From contig BFEA01001021.1 in NCBI GenBank assembly GCA_003427395.1, positions 172,877 to 224,731 of the forward strand: a stretch of DNA of 51,855 nucleotides, given 5' to 3'. Source of the DNA: Chara braunii. Lineage: Eukaryota > Streptophyta > Charophyceae > Charales > Characeae. Below, piece by piece: positions 41,501 to 51,199 of the stretch. Positions within the stretch are counted from its first letter, which is position 1; every line of letters begins with the position of its first letter. The position numbers and the translations under genes were made by a program. The notes beneath the pieces are model-generated. The model made no database searches and was not told the origin of the DNA. It saw only the letters and a program-made list of their open reading frames with translations.

Positions 41501-43366
41501 AAGGAGGTCCCAAAATGCCACCCAGAATTCTTTGGGGAAAGAGTTTATTCCGTTTTTTTTTTCATCTTTCATTCCCTGCAGGGCCTCCCAGATCTCATGG
41601 AGAGCCAAGTCCTTGTCTAGCTCACCTTTTTGTGTAGGGGTGAGACGCGAGTGGATGGTCTGCAACAGTGATTCCCTTGCCTGTAGGACTTCGTCCGGGT
41701 GCTTTTGAGGTGTTTGCGATGTGAAGAGGTTTCGGTAATACTGGGAAGCATAGTCCATTATGGAGTAGGCATTGGAAGCCACCGGGGCGTTTTCATCCGA
41801 CGGGTGTTTCAGCCTCGACACTGTCATTGCTCTAGCCCTAGCCTTTGCTTTGTTGAAGAAGGTTCTGACCATTGTACCATCCGCGTGTTCCTTTTTAATT
41901 CTTGTCTGGATTCTCTAGGTCTGGGCTTGCTATTCTATGTAGGCTTGAAGGTGGTCTCGGGTTTGCTGCATGCTTTCAAAAGTCGGGCGGTGCAGCGGAT
42001 CCTCCATAAGTTGTTCGTCCCAACTCTCAAGCTGATGCAGGAGGCTGTCAAGAACAACCCTGCGGTCTCTCGCATGCTGTGTGGAGAATTTATTCGCCCT
42101 GTTTCTGAGTTGCGCCATGCCTTCATTGAACCAGTTCACCCTGTCTCCTGACTGCGGTTTACGGATTTGCCAATATTTCCAGAATTCATTGATCGCAACG
42201 TTAAACTGTTGCAGGGGCAGTAGAGAGGAGTTGAATTTATAGAACCCTATGCCCCTTTGAATATGATTATGAAAGGACAACCCCAGTGTTATCATCCTGT
42301 GGTCAAATGACTTACACGGGCTGGCCGTGGCAATGTCTGCCGCAGTGACCAGTCCCATTAGGTCCTTTGACACTAGTGTTAGATCAATCCTTGAGTTAGC
42401 CAGGCCGCGGTCACCTCTGGCTGAGAAACATGTGTAGACCCTTTGAGACGGGTGCAGCGTCCTGTATGCATCTTCCAATCCTCTATCCGTCATAAGTTTA
42501 TGAAGCATCAGGGTGTCGAGGCCAAGGCTAGGCAGCGAGGGGTCCGATGGGGAGCTACTCTGTGAGGATAATCTTTTGTCCAGCGCTGGTTCAGGCGTTG
42601 TGTTAAAGTCACCCATGACTATGAGCGGAGCATCGGACGGGAGCTGTTGCAGGAGAGCAAGCCAGAAGTCCACCCTATCGTTCATGTCGTTGGGCGCATA
42701 TATGTTTACCAAGTAGAACTCCTCCTCTTCGTGTGAGACTTTAAGGCACACCCATCTGCCTTGCTGGTTGTCATAGTCGTACGATACCGGCTTGAGTCTA
42801 GAGGAGGGTGGGAGCCAGATTGCCACACCTGCTGAAGCCCTGTGCGTTGCCGGTGCAGCATAATTTGTGTATGGCAAGATCTGTTTGGCTTTTGCTGCAT
42901 GCGGCGGGGTATCTTGTAAGTGTGTTTCTTGGACACCCACCGCATCAGGCCATCTACCTGTGATTTGGCACTTGAGCATATTCCAGATCGCGTCTTTCTT
43001 GTCCACTGATGCTTGGATGAGACCATTGACATTGAGCGAGCGGATGTCAATGTCCGCTCGGGCCAGCTTTGCAGCCCACTGGGGCGGTTTCCTTACCCGG
43101 GGAAAAACTGGGGGGGAGGGCGAGCGTCGGAGGGGCTGTGTCGGCTGTGCAGGTGGTGGCGGTGGATCCCCTTGAAGGAGGGGCACGAGAGGGAGACCTG
43201 AGGGAGATGAATAGTTGTGTGGTGGGCGAGGTGGGCGGGCGGGCAGGTGGTGTCCAGTGAGCAGGTCCGCCGGTGAACTATTGTGTGGCGGGTGCATTGG
43301 GCAGGTATGGGGATGCTGGTCCATCGGTGGTTGTGTAGCTCGGGGTTCCAGACAACGATCTGTCAT
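38586..43366 (-). pseudogene. LINE ORF2: APE endonuclease, reverse transcriptase, zinc finger
   Basis: After a Pro-rich start, residues 107-365 form the APE endonuclease, with LNVNG (111-115), QET (146-148), GDFN (252-255), SRIDL (325-329) and DH (355-356) all present. Reverse transcriptase follows: NYRPITLLPVPYKLVSKAL, QSGFMPNRNIQDNI, motif A FIDLKK, QGDPIAPLLFVIVMEAL and the catalytic FADD at 40851-40862. A zf-RVT finger (CSYCGRA...EHCLLGC) lies at about 39095-39172. Breaks: TAG at 41930 and about 41918, TAA at 41483, a one-base frameshift at a homopolymer in motif A (41163-41167), TAA at 40896. All the stops fit C-to-T at Gln codons. About 20 single Ns mask residues at 39358-39920. Catalytic residues survive, so the decay may be recent. 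Confidence 0.88.
39358..39920. other. cluster of single-base Ns
   Basis: About 20 isolated Ns occur within roughly 560 bp of the LINE ORF2, while neighbouring kilobases have none. Isolated Ns usually mean consensus positions where reads from several repeat copies disagree. Confidence 0.9.
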
Positions 43367-43407
43367 TGGATTTATATCTGATTATGACACTCTTCCTAAT
43401 ATATGTT

Positions 43408-43860
43408 TTAGTCCATTGTCTTGAGGGGGAGCATAGCAAGGGGGTCATCCCAGTGGTTATGTTCTTTGAGCACATTATCCTCTAGCAAGATCTGCATGAA
43501 GATGAGGACCTTGCTGAGGGTCCAGCCAAAATTCGTCCTGAACCTGTCTGAGGAGAGATCCATAGGTTGTCGGTGTGTGAGCCATCGGAAACTCGTTTCA
43601 GAGTTGAGGGTTCTGGTTTTTGGATCTATCAGCAGAATCACTGGTATGACTCCTTGTGGGAAGGAAAGGGTGAGGGGTAGCACCACTCCCAAGGCTCCCA
43701 CCGTTCCTGTTTCAGCGATCCAATACTTAAGTCCCTTGAGAATGACCGCTGTTGACGGTTTACATCTCCACCCTTCAACGGTGAGGCGTGTCGGCGTTGT
43801 TTTGGGCAATTGTTGTAGATCCTGTTGGGGTGGTCTGAGGCTCTGAGCCCCAACACCCAT
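43408..43860 (-). pseudogene. LINE ORF1 C-terminal part
   Basis: This 150-codon frame has ordinary, non-repetitive composition (TVEGWRCKPSTAVILKGL, WIAETGTVGALG, SETSFRWLTHRQPMD, FRTNFGWTLSKVLIFMQIL) and ends 42 bp before the ORF2 frame begins. It continues the neighbouring upstream frame after a frameshift near 43800. It is probably the conserved C-terminal domain of this LINE's ORF1 protein, which in L1 elements coats the RNA. I do not recognise a named domain, and no CCHC knuckle is visible. Confidence 0.5.
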
Positions 43861-45512
43861 TCCCCTCTTTCCCTTACCCGGGTGAGCGGGATGGTGACCA
43901 CACCCGACGACATTTGATCGGGTGCGGACCCATCATCCTCCAGCCTTACTAGGTCGCGCAGCCTTTTGGGAGGTATGTCTGTGCTGGGGTCTTGGACTGC
44001 AGGATCCTCATCATCATGCACTATCACCACCTTGCGGTTGCGGCGGAGGGCCAGGGAAACAGGCACGATACTGTTGCAGTCTTGACTTTGCGGGGGGGGG
44101 GGAGGTAGGGGGAGCGACTGTTCCTCCTGCAGGGTAGGTTGCCATGTGCTTGGGGATGATTGCCCCTCCTCGTGGGGGCCATCGCGCAGCGGTAGCGAGT
44201 GGAGCGTGGTGCACAGCTCGTGTATGAGTATTTGAGGCCATGCGAGGCCCTCGTGGATGAAGGCATGGTCCGGGGAGTCCGGGGGGGCTCGGTGTTCCCC
44301 TGCGCGGTTGGCATCACTTCCTTGAAAACGCGTTTTGGCATAGCTTTCAATTTTGTCAAGGAACTCGTTCACTACCAGGACAATGGCTGCCCCCACGTCC
44401 ATCCAGTCAATGTCTGAGACCACCTTATATTTTTCCACTGTTGCCAGTACACGCGGACTGTACATGAGCACCCTTTTGGCCTCTCCCCAGAACCTGTTCT
44501 CCAGTTTATCTGTCTATTTGTCCTTCGTCAGCGAAAAGATTTTTGCGAGGGTTCAGTCTGTAAGAAAAACCAATTTCTTTTGCACCTCATCACTGGCTGT
44601 GATCGGAGGGGGATCGGCTTTCAGCGGGGCCGAGGCCGGCGGTGACACAGGCTCCGCGTCCATTTCTTCGGGAGGGCCTTGGATCTGCTGTGGCGGGGGG
44701 GGTTCCGGAGGGGGGGCAGAGGTGTCCATGTCTTGTGGCATCTGCTGTTCTCTGAACGGTCCGGGCAAGGCGATAGGCAGGTGTTCGGGCAAATGCGTTG
44801 TTTGCTGTTGTCCGACCACCTGCCCGTCCGTTTGCTGTTGGGAGAAAGTCTGCAGGTGGTGGTGGTGGTGTTGCAGGACTTGTTGTTGTTGGCAGCACAC
44901 TTGTTGCTGCCATTGCATGTGCAGATGTTGTAGGACCTGTTGTTGGAAGAGCAACCTGTCGTGATATTGTTGGTGCTGGTACTGTGCCAGTTGGGCTTGC
45001 AGCAATTTGTGGAGGTGCTCCTCGCATTCTCTTCGCTGCTGGTCCTGCATCTGTTGTTGTTGTTGGGCCTGGGCTTGCGTATGTTGTAGCAGTTAGAGGT
45101 GCATGTGTTGGTGCATGAGAAGGTCCTGTTGTTGTTGGTGCCGCTGTATCTGGATATGGTTGAGTTGTTATTGGGCGTGCTCTGTATGGAGCAAATGCTG
45201 GTGCTGCTGCTGAGTCTCCGTCCGGAGGTGGTGCTCTTCGTGTTGTGGCGGACCCTGCTGAGTGTCCATCTGCTGGTAGCACTGTTCCTGCTCTTGCAGA
45301 TGAGCCTGTGGCTGTGGCTGACCCTGGTGTTGGGGGTAATGTGTCAGTGCCGTCCCCGGTTGTTGGTGCTGCCGGTGGGGCGGCGATTGCCATTGGCTAT
45401 GGTGTTGTTGGTCCTCTTGCATTGTGTTCGTGCACAGCTGATGGGGGACCGGCTGTGCCGCCAGCTGTTGTTGTTGCTGCCCAGGCATTTGCTGTTGGCC
45501 CTGTCGCACCAT
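43638..45512 (-). pseudogene. LINE ORF1 middle part, Gln-rich
   Basis: One frame links a long Gln/His-rich segment (45512 to about 44700; repeated QQQ, HLQ, QAQ), a Pro-rich segment and a non-repetitive domain (44500-44200: RFWGEAKRVLMYSPRVLATV, YKVVSDIDWMDVGAAIVLVV, KIESYAKTRFQGS). The tail (to 43638) is charged and Pro-rich. Stops at 45168, 44553 (TGA) and about 44512 (TAG) interrupt it; the last two fit Arg and Gln codons. The Gln-rich part, made of mixed CAG/CAA codons, gives long antisense frames that should not be called genes. Position upstream of ORF2 on the same strand supports ORF1, but no known ORF1 fold is seen. Confidence 0.5.
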
Positions 45513-45992
45513 GGGTTGGTGGTTGCTCGCATCGGGCTACTGAACCCCGGGGTGGTGGGCAACAGTGCAACAGTAAACATGTTGGTCAGTGAGTTGGTCG
45601 GTCTCACCGCGGCTTTGTTGCTGGTCCGGCGGCCGGGGGGGCGGTTGCAACTGCAATTGCAGCGGTCCCTGATTGTCCCGGGTGTCCCATTCAATGAGTC
45701 ATTTGCTGTGCCTTTCTGGTATCTGCGTCATTGCTGGAGGGAGCTGAAGGAACTTCATCTCTCCTGTGAGCACAGAGACCACTTCTTGGAGTCTGGTTCC
45801 ACCTTCTTGCCAGGGCCAGGGGAGCTGGCATTGAGGCGGTTGACACACTGTGGTGGTTGCGCTGTCACTCCCCCCAATGCACAGGGGCCATCTTGCAGCC
45901 GGTCCCGGGGGCAGGGTACTTTAGCGCAGGGGTTCAGTGGTTAAAAGCAGTGTGGTTGATTGCCACTCGGAAGATCACAGTGACCCTGCTGC

Positions 45993-46337
45993 CTAAGCCG
46001 AGTTGCGGGCTTCTCCAGCTGCAGCTGCTGCTGTACATATTCTGCCTTGTCGGTGGGGGGCAGGCCCTTCTGCCTCCCATGAGGGAGGGGTGGCGCAGGA
46101 GGGGGATTCGGTGGTTGTGAGCACTCCGGTTGAATGCCACTTGGGGGATCGCAGTGAGCTTGCTGCCCCGCCTATGCATTGTCTGCCTTGTCGGGGGACC
46201 CGGGCCCTTTTACTGCCCAGCGGGGGGTGGATGGCGCGGGCTTCTCCAGCTGCAGCCGCTGCTGTAAGTTGTCTGCCTTCCCGCTGGACCCGGGCCCTTC
46301 TGCTGTCCAGCGGGGAGGGACGGCGCAGGAGTATCAT
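45993..46337 (-). pseudogene. ORF1-frame segment made of internal repeats
   Basis: This 114-codon frame is in phase with the Gln-rich ORF1 segment. It contains three copies of a repeated string resembling RRARVQREGRQLTAAAAAGEAR. At DNA level the copies share CTTCTCCAGCTGCAGC, GCTGCTGTA and TCTGCCTT...CGGGCCCTT (about 46010, 46180 and 46240). It is Ala/Arg/Gly-rich and of unknown role, likely a repeat-expanded part of ORF1 or of the LINE 5' region. Confidence 0.4.
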
Positions 46338-46427
46338 TGCATGGTTGTTTTTCCTTAGGCTGGGAGAAAACCGCGCCTTTTATTTTATGAAGGAGCGAGT
46401 TGGCTCTCAACCACACCTGTTGTGCTT

Positions 46428-47522
46428 TTAAGTTTTTTGTGTTTCCCTCCCTGGTTTGTTGACTGTCAGCATTGCTTGTCGGGGCACAGGGGACAGTCCT
46501 TGTTGTGGGACCAAGGCGGCGGTTGCGCCGTGCTGTTGCTTTTCGTGTAGGGGCCGGGCTGTAATTGTGGATTGCTGCTGTTCATCGGGAGGAGCTACAA
46601 CAGTTTGTAATGATAGATCAGCGGCTGTGGGATGCTGCTGTCCACCCCGCGTGATGACAGCAGCTTCGGTTCGGACTTGTCTCGGTCCGGAAAAAAGCAA
46701 GAGGTGATTGCCCCCCTCCGATGGTCGGTCCGCCAACTGTTGTTGATAGTGGGATTGGTCGGCCTGGTTATGGTCAGTGGTCGGAGTCCGGGAGTGGACC
46801 GGGGACACCCCAGCTGCAGGAGGCACCGGTCCAGCCCTCTTAACACGTCCCGACCATCTCTCAGTCAATACGCCGGCCTCCCCTGTCACTACAGTTATGG
46901 ATTGCTGTTGTCCATCTCGAGGAACCGCCACGGTTTGCAACGACAGATCGGTGGCTGTGGGATGCTGCTGTTCTCCTTGAGGAATCCCAACGTCTCCGTT
47001 TCGGGCTTGCTCCGGGCCGGAAGGAGGCAAAATGTCCTTTACCATTGGTCGGTCCCCCAACTCTTGTTGACAGCGGGGTTGCCCGCCCAGGTCATGGTTG
47101 GTGGTCGGAGATCGGGATTGGAGCGGGGTCGCTCCGACTGCAGGAGGCACCGGCCCCGCCTTCTTTGCTCGTCCCACCTGTGTCTCAGTCATCACACCAG
47201 TCGCCCCTGTCGCAGCAGTTGCGGATTGTTGTTGCCCGTTCGGTAGAACCTCAGCAGTTTGCAATGGCCGGTCAGCAACTGTGGCCAGCTTGGTGTGTAG
47301 GAGAGCGGTGGATGACCCGTCACTTCTTTCTCCTTGTTGTGGTAGACCTTTATCCTCCGGTGTCGCAGACGGGAGCGATGGTGTTGCAATGTCCTCTGCC
47401 TTTGTTCTCGGTTTATAGATCTGGGGTGGTTGCAGGGAAGGGGACCTCGCCTGAGATGTGTTGGCGGAGGGGCGGTACCGTTCCTGTCCGGTAGCCGGGC
47501 GTGGTTGTCGCCCAGTCGTCAA
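46428..47522 (-). pseudogene. ORF1-region frame with about 110-residue tandem repeats
   Basis: A 364-codon frame rich in Gln, Pro, Thr and Ser. Residues about 82-190, 191-300 and 301-322 are copies of one unit: LSLQTVAVPRDGQQQS, then VTGEAGVLTE, GRVKRAGPVPPAAG, HSRTPTTDHN, LADRPS and GGQQHPTA. In DNA the unit is about 330 bp (46953-47279, 46623-46952, then partial). It ends in TAA at 46428. The composition and phase match the downstream ORF1 segments, so it is probably the N-terminal part of the LINE ORF1 product or a repeat-expanded 5' region. No enzymatic domain is recognised. Confidence 0.5.
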
Positions 47523-47554
47523 TCCTTACGCTGTTGGCGACCCCATGCAGAAGG

Positions 47555-47692
47555 TTCACTCTCGTTTTGCACATTTCGAGAGTAGTGGAGCCCCCCTCGC
47601 TCCAATACTCTCGGAATATGCAAAATGAGACTGAATCTTCCGCTAGAACATGGAAAGATACAGCGTCATGATTTCTGTCTTTTGTGCATGTC
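47555..47692 (+). repeat. 37-bp-arm hairpin plus conserved flank, right of LINE
   Basis: The arm 47555-47591 (TTCACTCTCGTTTTGCACAT...) and the arm 47599-47635 are reverse complements with about six mismatches around a 7-nt C-rich loop. The following GCTAGAACATGGAAAGATAC and ATGATTTCTGTCTTTTGT (47641-47684) match the flank of the hairpin at 37527-37640. Confidence 0.8.
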
Positions 47693-47717
47693 AAGAATAA
47701 TGCAGCAAGGCCCTCTT

Positions 47718-47820
47718 TTTTTTTTTTTTTTTTTTTTTAATCTCAGCCCTGTTCCGTGGCTGGCCACGGCCGTGATGCCTCAGCACATCCGAGGTCAAAA
47801 AAAAAAAGAAAAAAAAAGAG
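47718..47820. repeat. T- and A-bordered GGCCACGGCC module, copy 1
   Basis: A T-run (47718-47739), AATCTCAGCC, then GTGGCTGGCCACGGCCGTGA, TGCCTCAGC, ATCCGAGGTC and an A-run. The second copy is at 51612-51676 beside the other direct repeat. The module is partly palindromic, with AATCTC near the T-run and GAGRTY near the A-run. Confidence 0.65.
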
Positions 47821-47844
47821 AGCATCCCGTCGCGTGGCTGGTAT

Positions 47845-48250
47845 AGTATAGCCACGGAAGTGCCACACGTAGTTACGCAGCTACGTAGATACGCAGAGCA
47901 AGTCAACACAAGCTCAAAAGAAATTGAGTCAACGAGAGTCAACACAAGTTCCAAAGAAATTGAGTCAACAAGTACAATCGTGCGAAATTATAATCCAATC
48001 AAACTTTCCACCTCACCCAGGAACCACCGTTCATACCACGGGCCCGACGTCCACTGCCGTAGTCGCTAACAGTCGTTAGCGCTACTAAGAAAGACCACGT
48101 AAGAGGTCGAATATATTATACTGACTATACTTATACGGAGCGCAAAGCCCCTACGTCTCGGAAAAACGTTTGGTGCCATTGCTGGGCCCAGTGGGGTCCA
48201 GTAAGGGTACCAACCAGATACTCCCGGTACCAGATAACTACGATTCTTCA
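47845..48250. repeat. terminal direct repeat, left copy
   Basis: From AGTATAGCCACGGAAGTGCC to AACTACGATTCTTCA it matches 51200-51605 in the same orientation with roughly two dozen differences by eye. Internally it contains a short direct repeat (GTCAACACAAG twice, AAAGAAATTGAGTCAAC twice) and a small palindrome GCTAACAGTCGTTAGC (48064-48079). Confidence 0.9.
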
Positions 48251-48290
48251 GACAATTCCATGTAGCCCTGTCCAAATATAACAGTAAACC

Positions 48291-48620
48291 TATCGACACA
48301 CTAATTACGAAATACTCAGATAGCTAACTAAAAAATAAAAAATAAAAAAAACAAAAAAAAAAACAAGAGGGAATACCATATCATATCCAAGCATGTTAAT
48401 TCTAATGCTATCGACACACTAATTACGAAATACTCAGATAGCTAACTAAAAAATAAAAAATAAAAAAAACAAAAAAAAAAACAAGAGGGAATACCATATC
48501 ATATCCAAGCATGTTAATTCTAATGCTATCGACACACTAATTACGAAGTACTCAAATTGCTAACCAAATTAATCAAAAACAAAACAAGAGGGAATATCGT
48601 ATCATATCCAAGCATGCTAA
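48291..48620. repeat. 118-bp tandem repeat inside the element
   Basis: Units 48291-48408 and 48409-48526 appear identical by eye, including homopolymer-rich AAAAAATAAAAAATAAAA. A third, diverged and shortened unit runs 48527 to about 48620. The array lies between the left terminal repeat and the 3' end of the coding frame. Confidence 0.9.
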
Positions 48621-49956
48621 TTCAATAGTATGAGCGTCAGTTTCCAGACTACATCCCGCTGAAAGGCAAACCTTCGCAGTACCCGTCCAAAAAAATACAT
48701 GGGGCAATCTTTCATCCTTAACTCCCGTTTCAAGGACAACACCCGTCCCGGGATCTTGCTGTGGATCGAGATGTTTTGGTCAATCCGATGCACGTAACTG
48801 TTAATAGTTGCACTCTTCTGCTGTTTACTTCCCCACGATAAGAAGGATTGCCCGTTCTTAATCTCCAAATCACCGTTGGACCACATACTGTGCTCGTTCC
48901 TAGACATCTGAACAAATCCCAAGTACGGATAATTACCAAAGCTTCGAATTTCACAACCGAGAACATCAACAATGCCTGACCCGTCATCAGTTTTCTTGAG
49001 ACATAGTTACCTGGGTAACAGCATGCGAAGTTCTCCAAAACACGTTCAAGTGTCTTTCCTGCCAAGGAAGCAGTGACTAGGATCACGTCATCAACGACTG
49101 AATCGGGTAAACACTGTGGTTTCCAAACGTTCAGCTGCTCAATGACCAGGCGACCGCCGTTTTCAAATACAAGCTTGCACTGTCGAAGTTGTTGTTGTTT
49201 ACCCGATTCAGTCGACACGACGGATGCCCCGAAAGCTCGTGAGATCTTCTTCCAAGGTACCTGCCACACATTTCCACCACTTGCATGCACCTCGAAGTTG
49301 CGAACGCCTGCATCAACGTGATCGCTCAAGATCTGAAAGTGGCTAAGTTTCCAATCCCCTTCATTGTTTGTTCGGAAACGTATTGGTGCAATCGTCTGTG
49401 GGCGATTGGAAACCTGCCCCATTCTCTCTCTCTCCCTCCTTCCTTTACTATTTTTCTTACCCAGGCGCCTGCGAGAGTGCTTAGTGCCAGATGTACTGAG
49501 GTGCGGTGACCACTGGCGGATATACACCTCTTCCAACTTCGTCAAATCATCGCTGACTATAGAGTTTACGGGAATCAAAACATAATTCCCAACGCCAAAC
49601 GTGCTTAGCCATCGGTAAAAGTGGTTTTGGCTACGAGTACGGCAAGCATACAAATGTTCACGCCATCTAATATTCAAGTGCCTCGTGGTGTTACCCACAT
49701 ATTGCGCTTTACAATAAGGGGAAACAACGACATAGATGCAGTTGGTGATATTGACAAAATCCATACCAAAGGTCTCATAGAGTCTCACCCACGCACTAAT
49801 ACACTTTCTCGTCCATCGAAAGACTCCAAATAAAGACAATCGAACGACTACCAGACGGAGAAGTTCTTCCACTCCAAAGTCAACCCACTTACTAGTTGCC
49901 CTCCACTTTGTAAGACAGTCCAAGATCTCCCACAGGTTGGCGATCCCTAGGCCACT
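48617..49956 (-). pseudogene. GIY-YIG nuclease portion of the element's polyprotein
   Basis: Residues 62-142 of the 397-codon frame (48730-49923) form a GIY-YIG domain: IYVVVSP with the first conserved Tyr (64), QYVGNTTRHLNIRWREH with second Tyr (75), Gly (77), catalytic Arg (86) and His (90), then LTKLEEVYIRQWSP with the metal-binding Glu (131/132). The Gly of GIY is replaced by Cys. This family makes single-strand DNA cuts in homing introns, UvrC and Penelope-like elements. A basic Arg/Lys patch and a 150-residue unrecognised C-terminal domain (WQVPWKKISRAFGASVVSTE and onward) follow. Near 48930 the frame shifts and continues to 48617. A TGA at 49957, likely a former Arg codon, separates it from the upstream part in the same frame. 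Confidence 0.78.
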
Positions 49957-51040
49957 TCACACCTCGTCATGTTCCTTGTTTTCTTCCTCAACAATTTCAG
50001 CAGTCTCCTCCAACGGTGGCGGCGGTACTGCTTCTTCCTTGTGGTCGGATCCATAAGCTTCATAATTCCGTTGTGCAGCGATGTCAAAGATAGCTTCAAA
50101 CTTTCCGTTATACGGAATGCCTTTGTCCTGACAGATATTCTGGAGGACAAGCGCATCCAGACACTTCAACTCATGCAGTATCTGTTTCTCGTACTTAAGT
50201 CGTCCAATCGCCCCGATAGCAGTCGGCACCTTCTTGCGAATCGTCCCCGGAGTCTTCTGTAGCGACAGTAAATTCGCCTTGTTCTTGGACTGCGCTCGGG
50301 TGAGTCTTCCTGTGAATTGCACCGGCTTCATCATCCCTCTCTTCGGGGTGCGCTTAGGTGGCAATTCCATCGGCGGACTTCCTTCGTAAACCGGTTCAGC
50401 ACCTCGCTTGCGCTTCTCAGAGATGCATAAGTTACGTGTACAAGCGCTCAACTCTTCAATCTCGCTACTACTCGCGCTACTCTCAGGATCCTAGTGACTA
50501 CCGCCAACCACCTTTTGCTTGCCCTTCAACACCGCCTTGCATAGTTCATTGATCGCGCTACGAAGGTCACCTCTGACATCTTCCCGTAATTCACCAACAC
50601 GCAAGGCAACTTACAAATCCAAATTCTTATTCATCTCCTCCAGGCGTTCAACTTCCCTTAGTGTTTTTTCCTCCTTCTTCTTTTTCTTACATTCCGTCTC
50701 CAGCCGTTCTGCTTTGGCACGTTCCCTCTCCTTGTCAGCTCGCTCTGCTGCTTCCTTCTTCTCGATCTTCCGTTTTTCTTTTGCCGCTTTCTTCTGTTGC
50801 TCAGCCTCGACATACTAACAAACGGCCGCCACGCTCTTCCTAATCTCGACTACCTTCGAGTGTATGTCTTTCGACGAGGCTGTTTGTCGGTGATATCCAT
50901 GGTCGTAGCCGGAAGGTGAGTGAGGCCTCCCACGTAAAGAGTCCGAAGAGGATGACGGTCGTGGCTGTCTGCGGGGATGTGGGCATTGATTAGCATAATG
51001 CCCCGGCTCACCGCAGCTTATCATCGTACCCTGCCATCAC
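49957..51040 (-). pseudogene. CCHC-like knuckle and coiled-coil portion of the same polyprotein
   Basis: The frame is in phase with the GIY-YIG part. It starts near 51024 with SCGEPGHYANQCPHP, a gag-type knuckle keeping C, H and C but with Met (ATG) where the first Cys should be. Ser/Arg-rich sequence follows, then a highly charged helix (QQKKAAKEKRKIEKKEAAER, RLEEMNKNLDL), a clear coiled coil. The last 165 codons are basic (PPKRTPKRGMMKPVQFTGRL) followed by ALVLQNICQDKGIPYNGKFE, which resembles a SAP-type DNA-binding helix-turn, and end acidic. Stops: TAG 50815, TAA 50611, TAG 50491, all explained by C-to-T at Gln codons. The layout resembles a gag moiety fused in frame to a nuclease. Confidence 0.65.
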
Positions 51041-51199
51041 GTACGGTCCCTCACACCAGGAGTCAAACCATGAAGAGATACACAACCTATACCTCTTAAC
51101 CAGTCACGTTATTACGTAGTTACGTGTGGAACTCTGGAAAAAATTGTCTTCACTTATCTCAGTATCGTAACTCCGAGACAGTTCACACGCGCCGTCAAC

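Larger units (their letters stand above)
37850..47522 (-). mobile_element. L1-type non-LTR retrotransposon (LINE), degenerate
   Basis: On the minus strand, from right to left, lie a low-complexity ORF1 region (about 47522-43408) and ORF2 with endonuclease, reverse transcriptase and a Cys/His zinc finger (43366-38586). The order and motifs are those of plant L1-like LINEs, which nick target DNA with an APE-type endonuclease and copy their RNA in place. At nearly 9 kb of coding it is long for a plant L1, owing to an expanded Gln/Pro-rich ORF1. Boundaries are uncertain: no poly(A), no target duplication, and an adapter artefact lies near the 3' end. Confidence 0.8.

Noticed and set aside
45099-45944. 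281-codon plus-strand frame, Leu/Val-rich
   Set aside because: It is antisense to the Gln-rich ORF1 segment of the LINE; CAG/CAA repeats read backwards give Leu/Val/Cys-rich frames.
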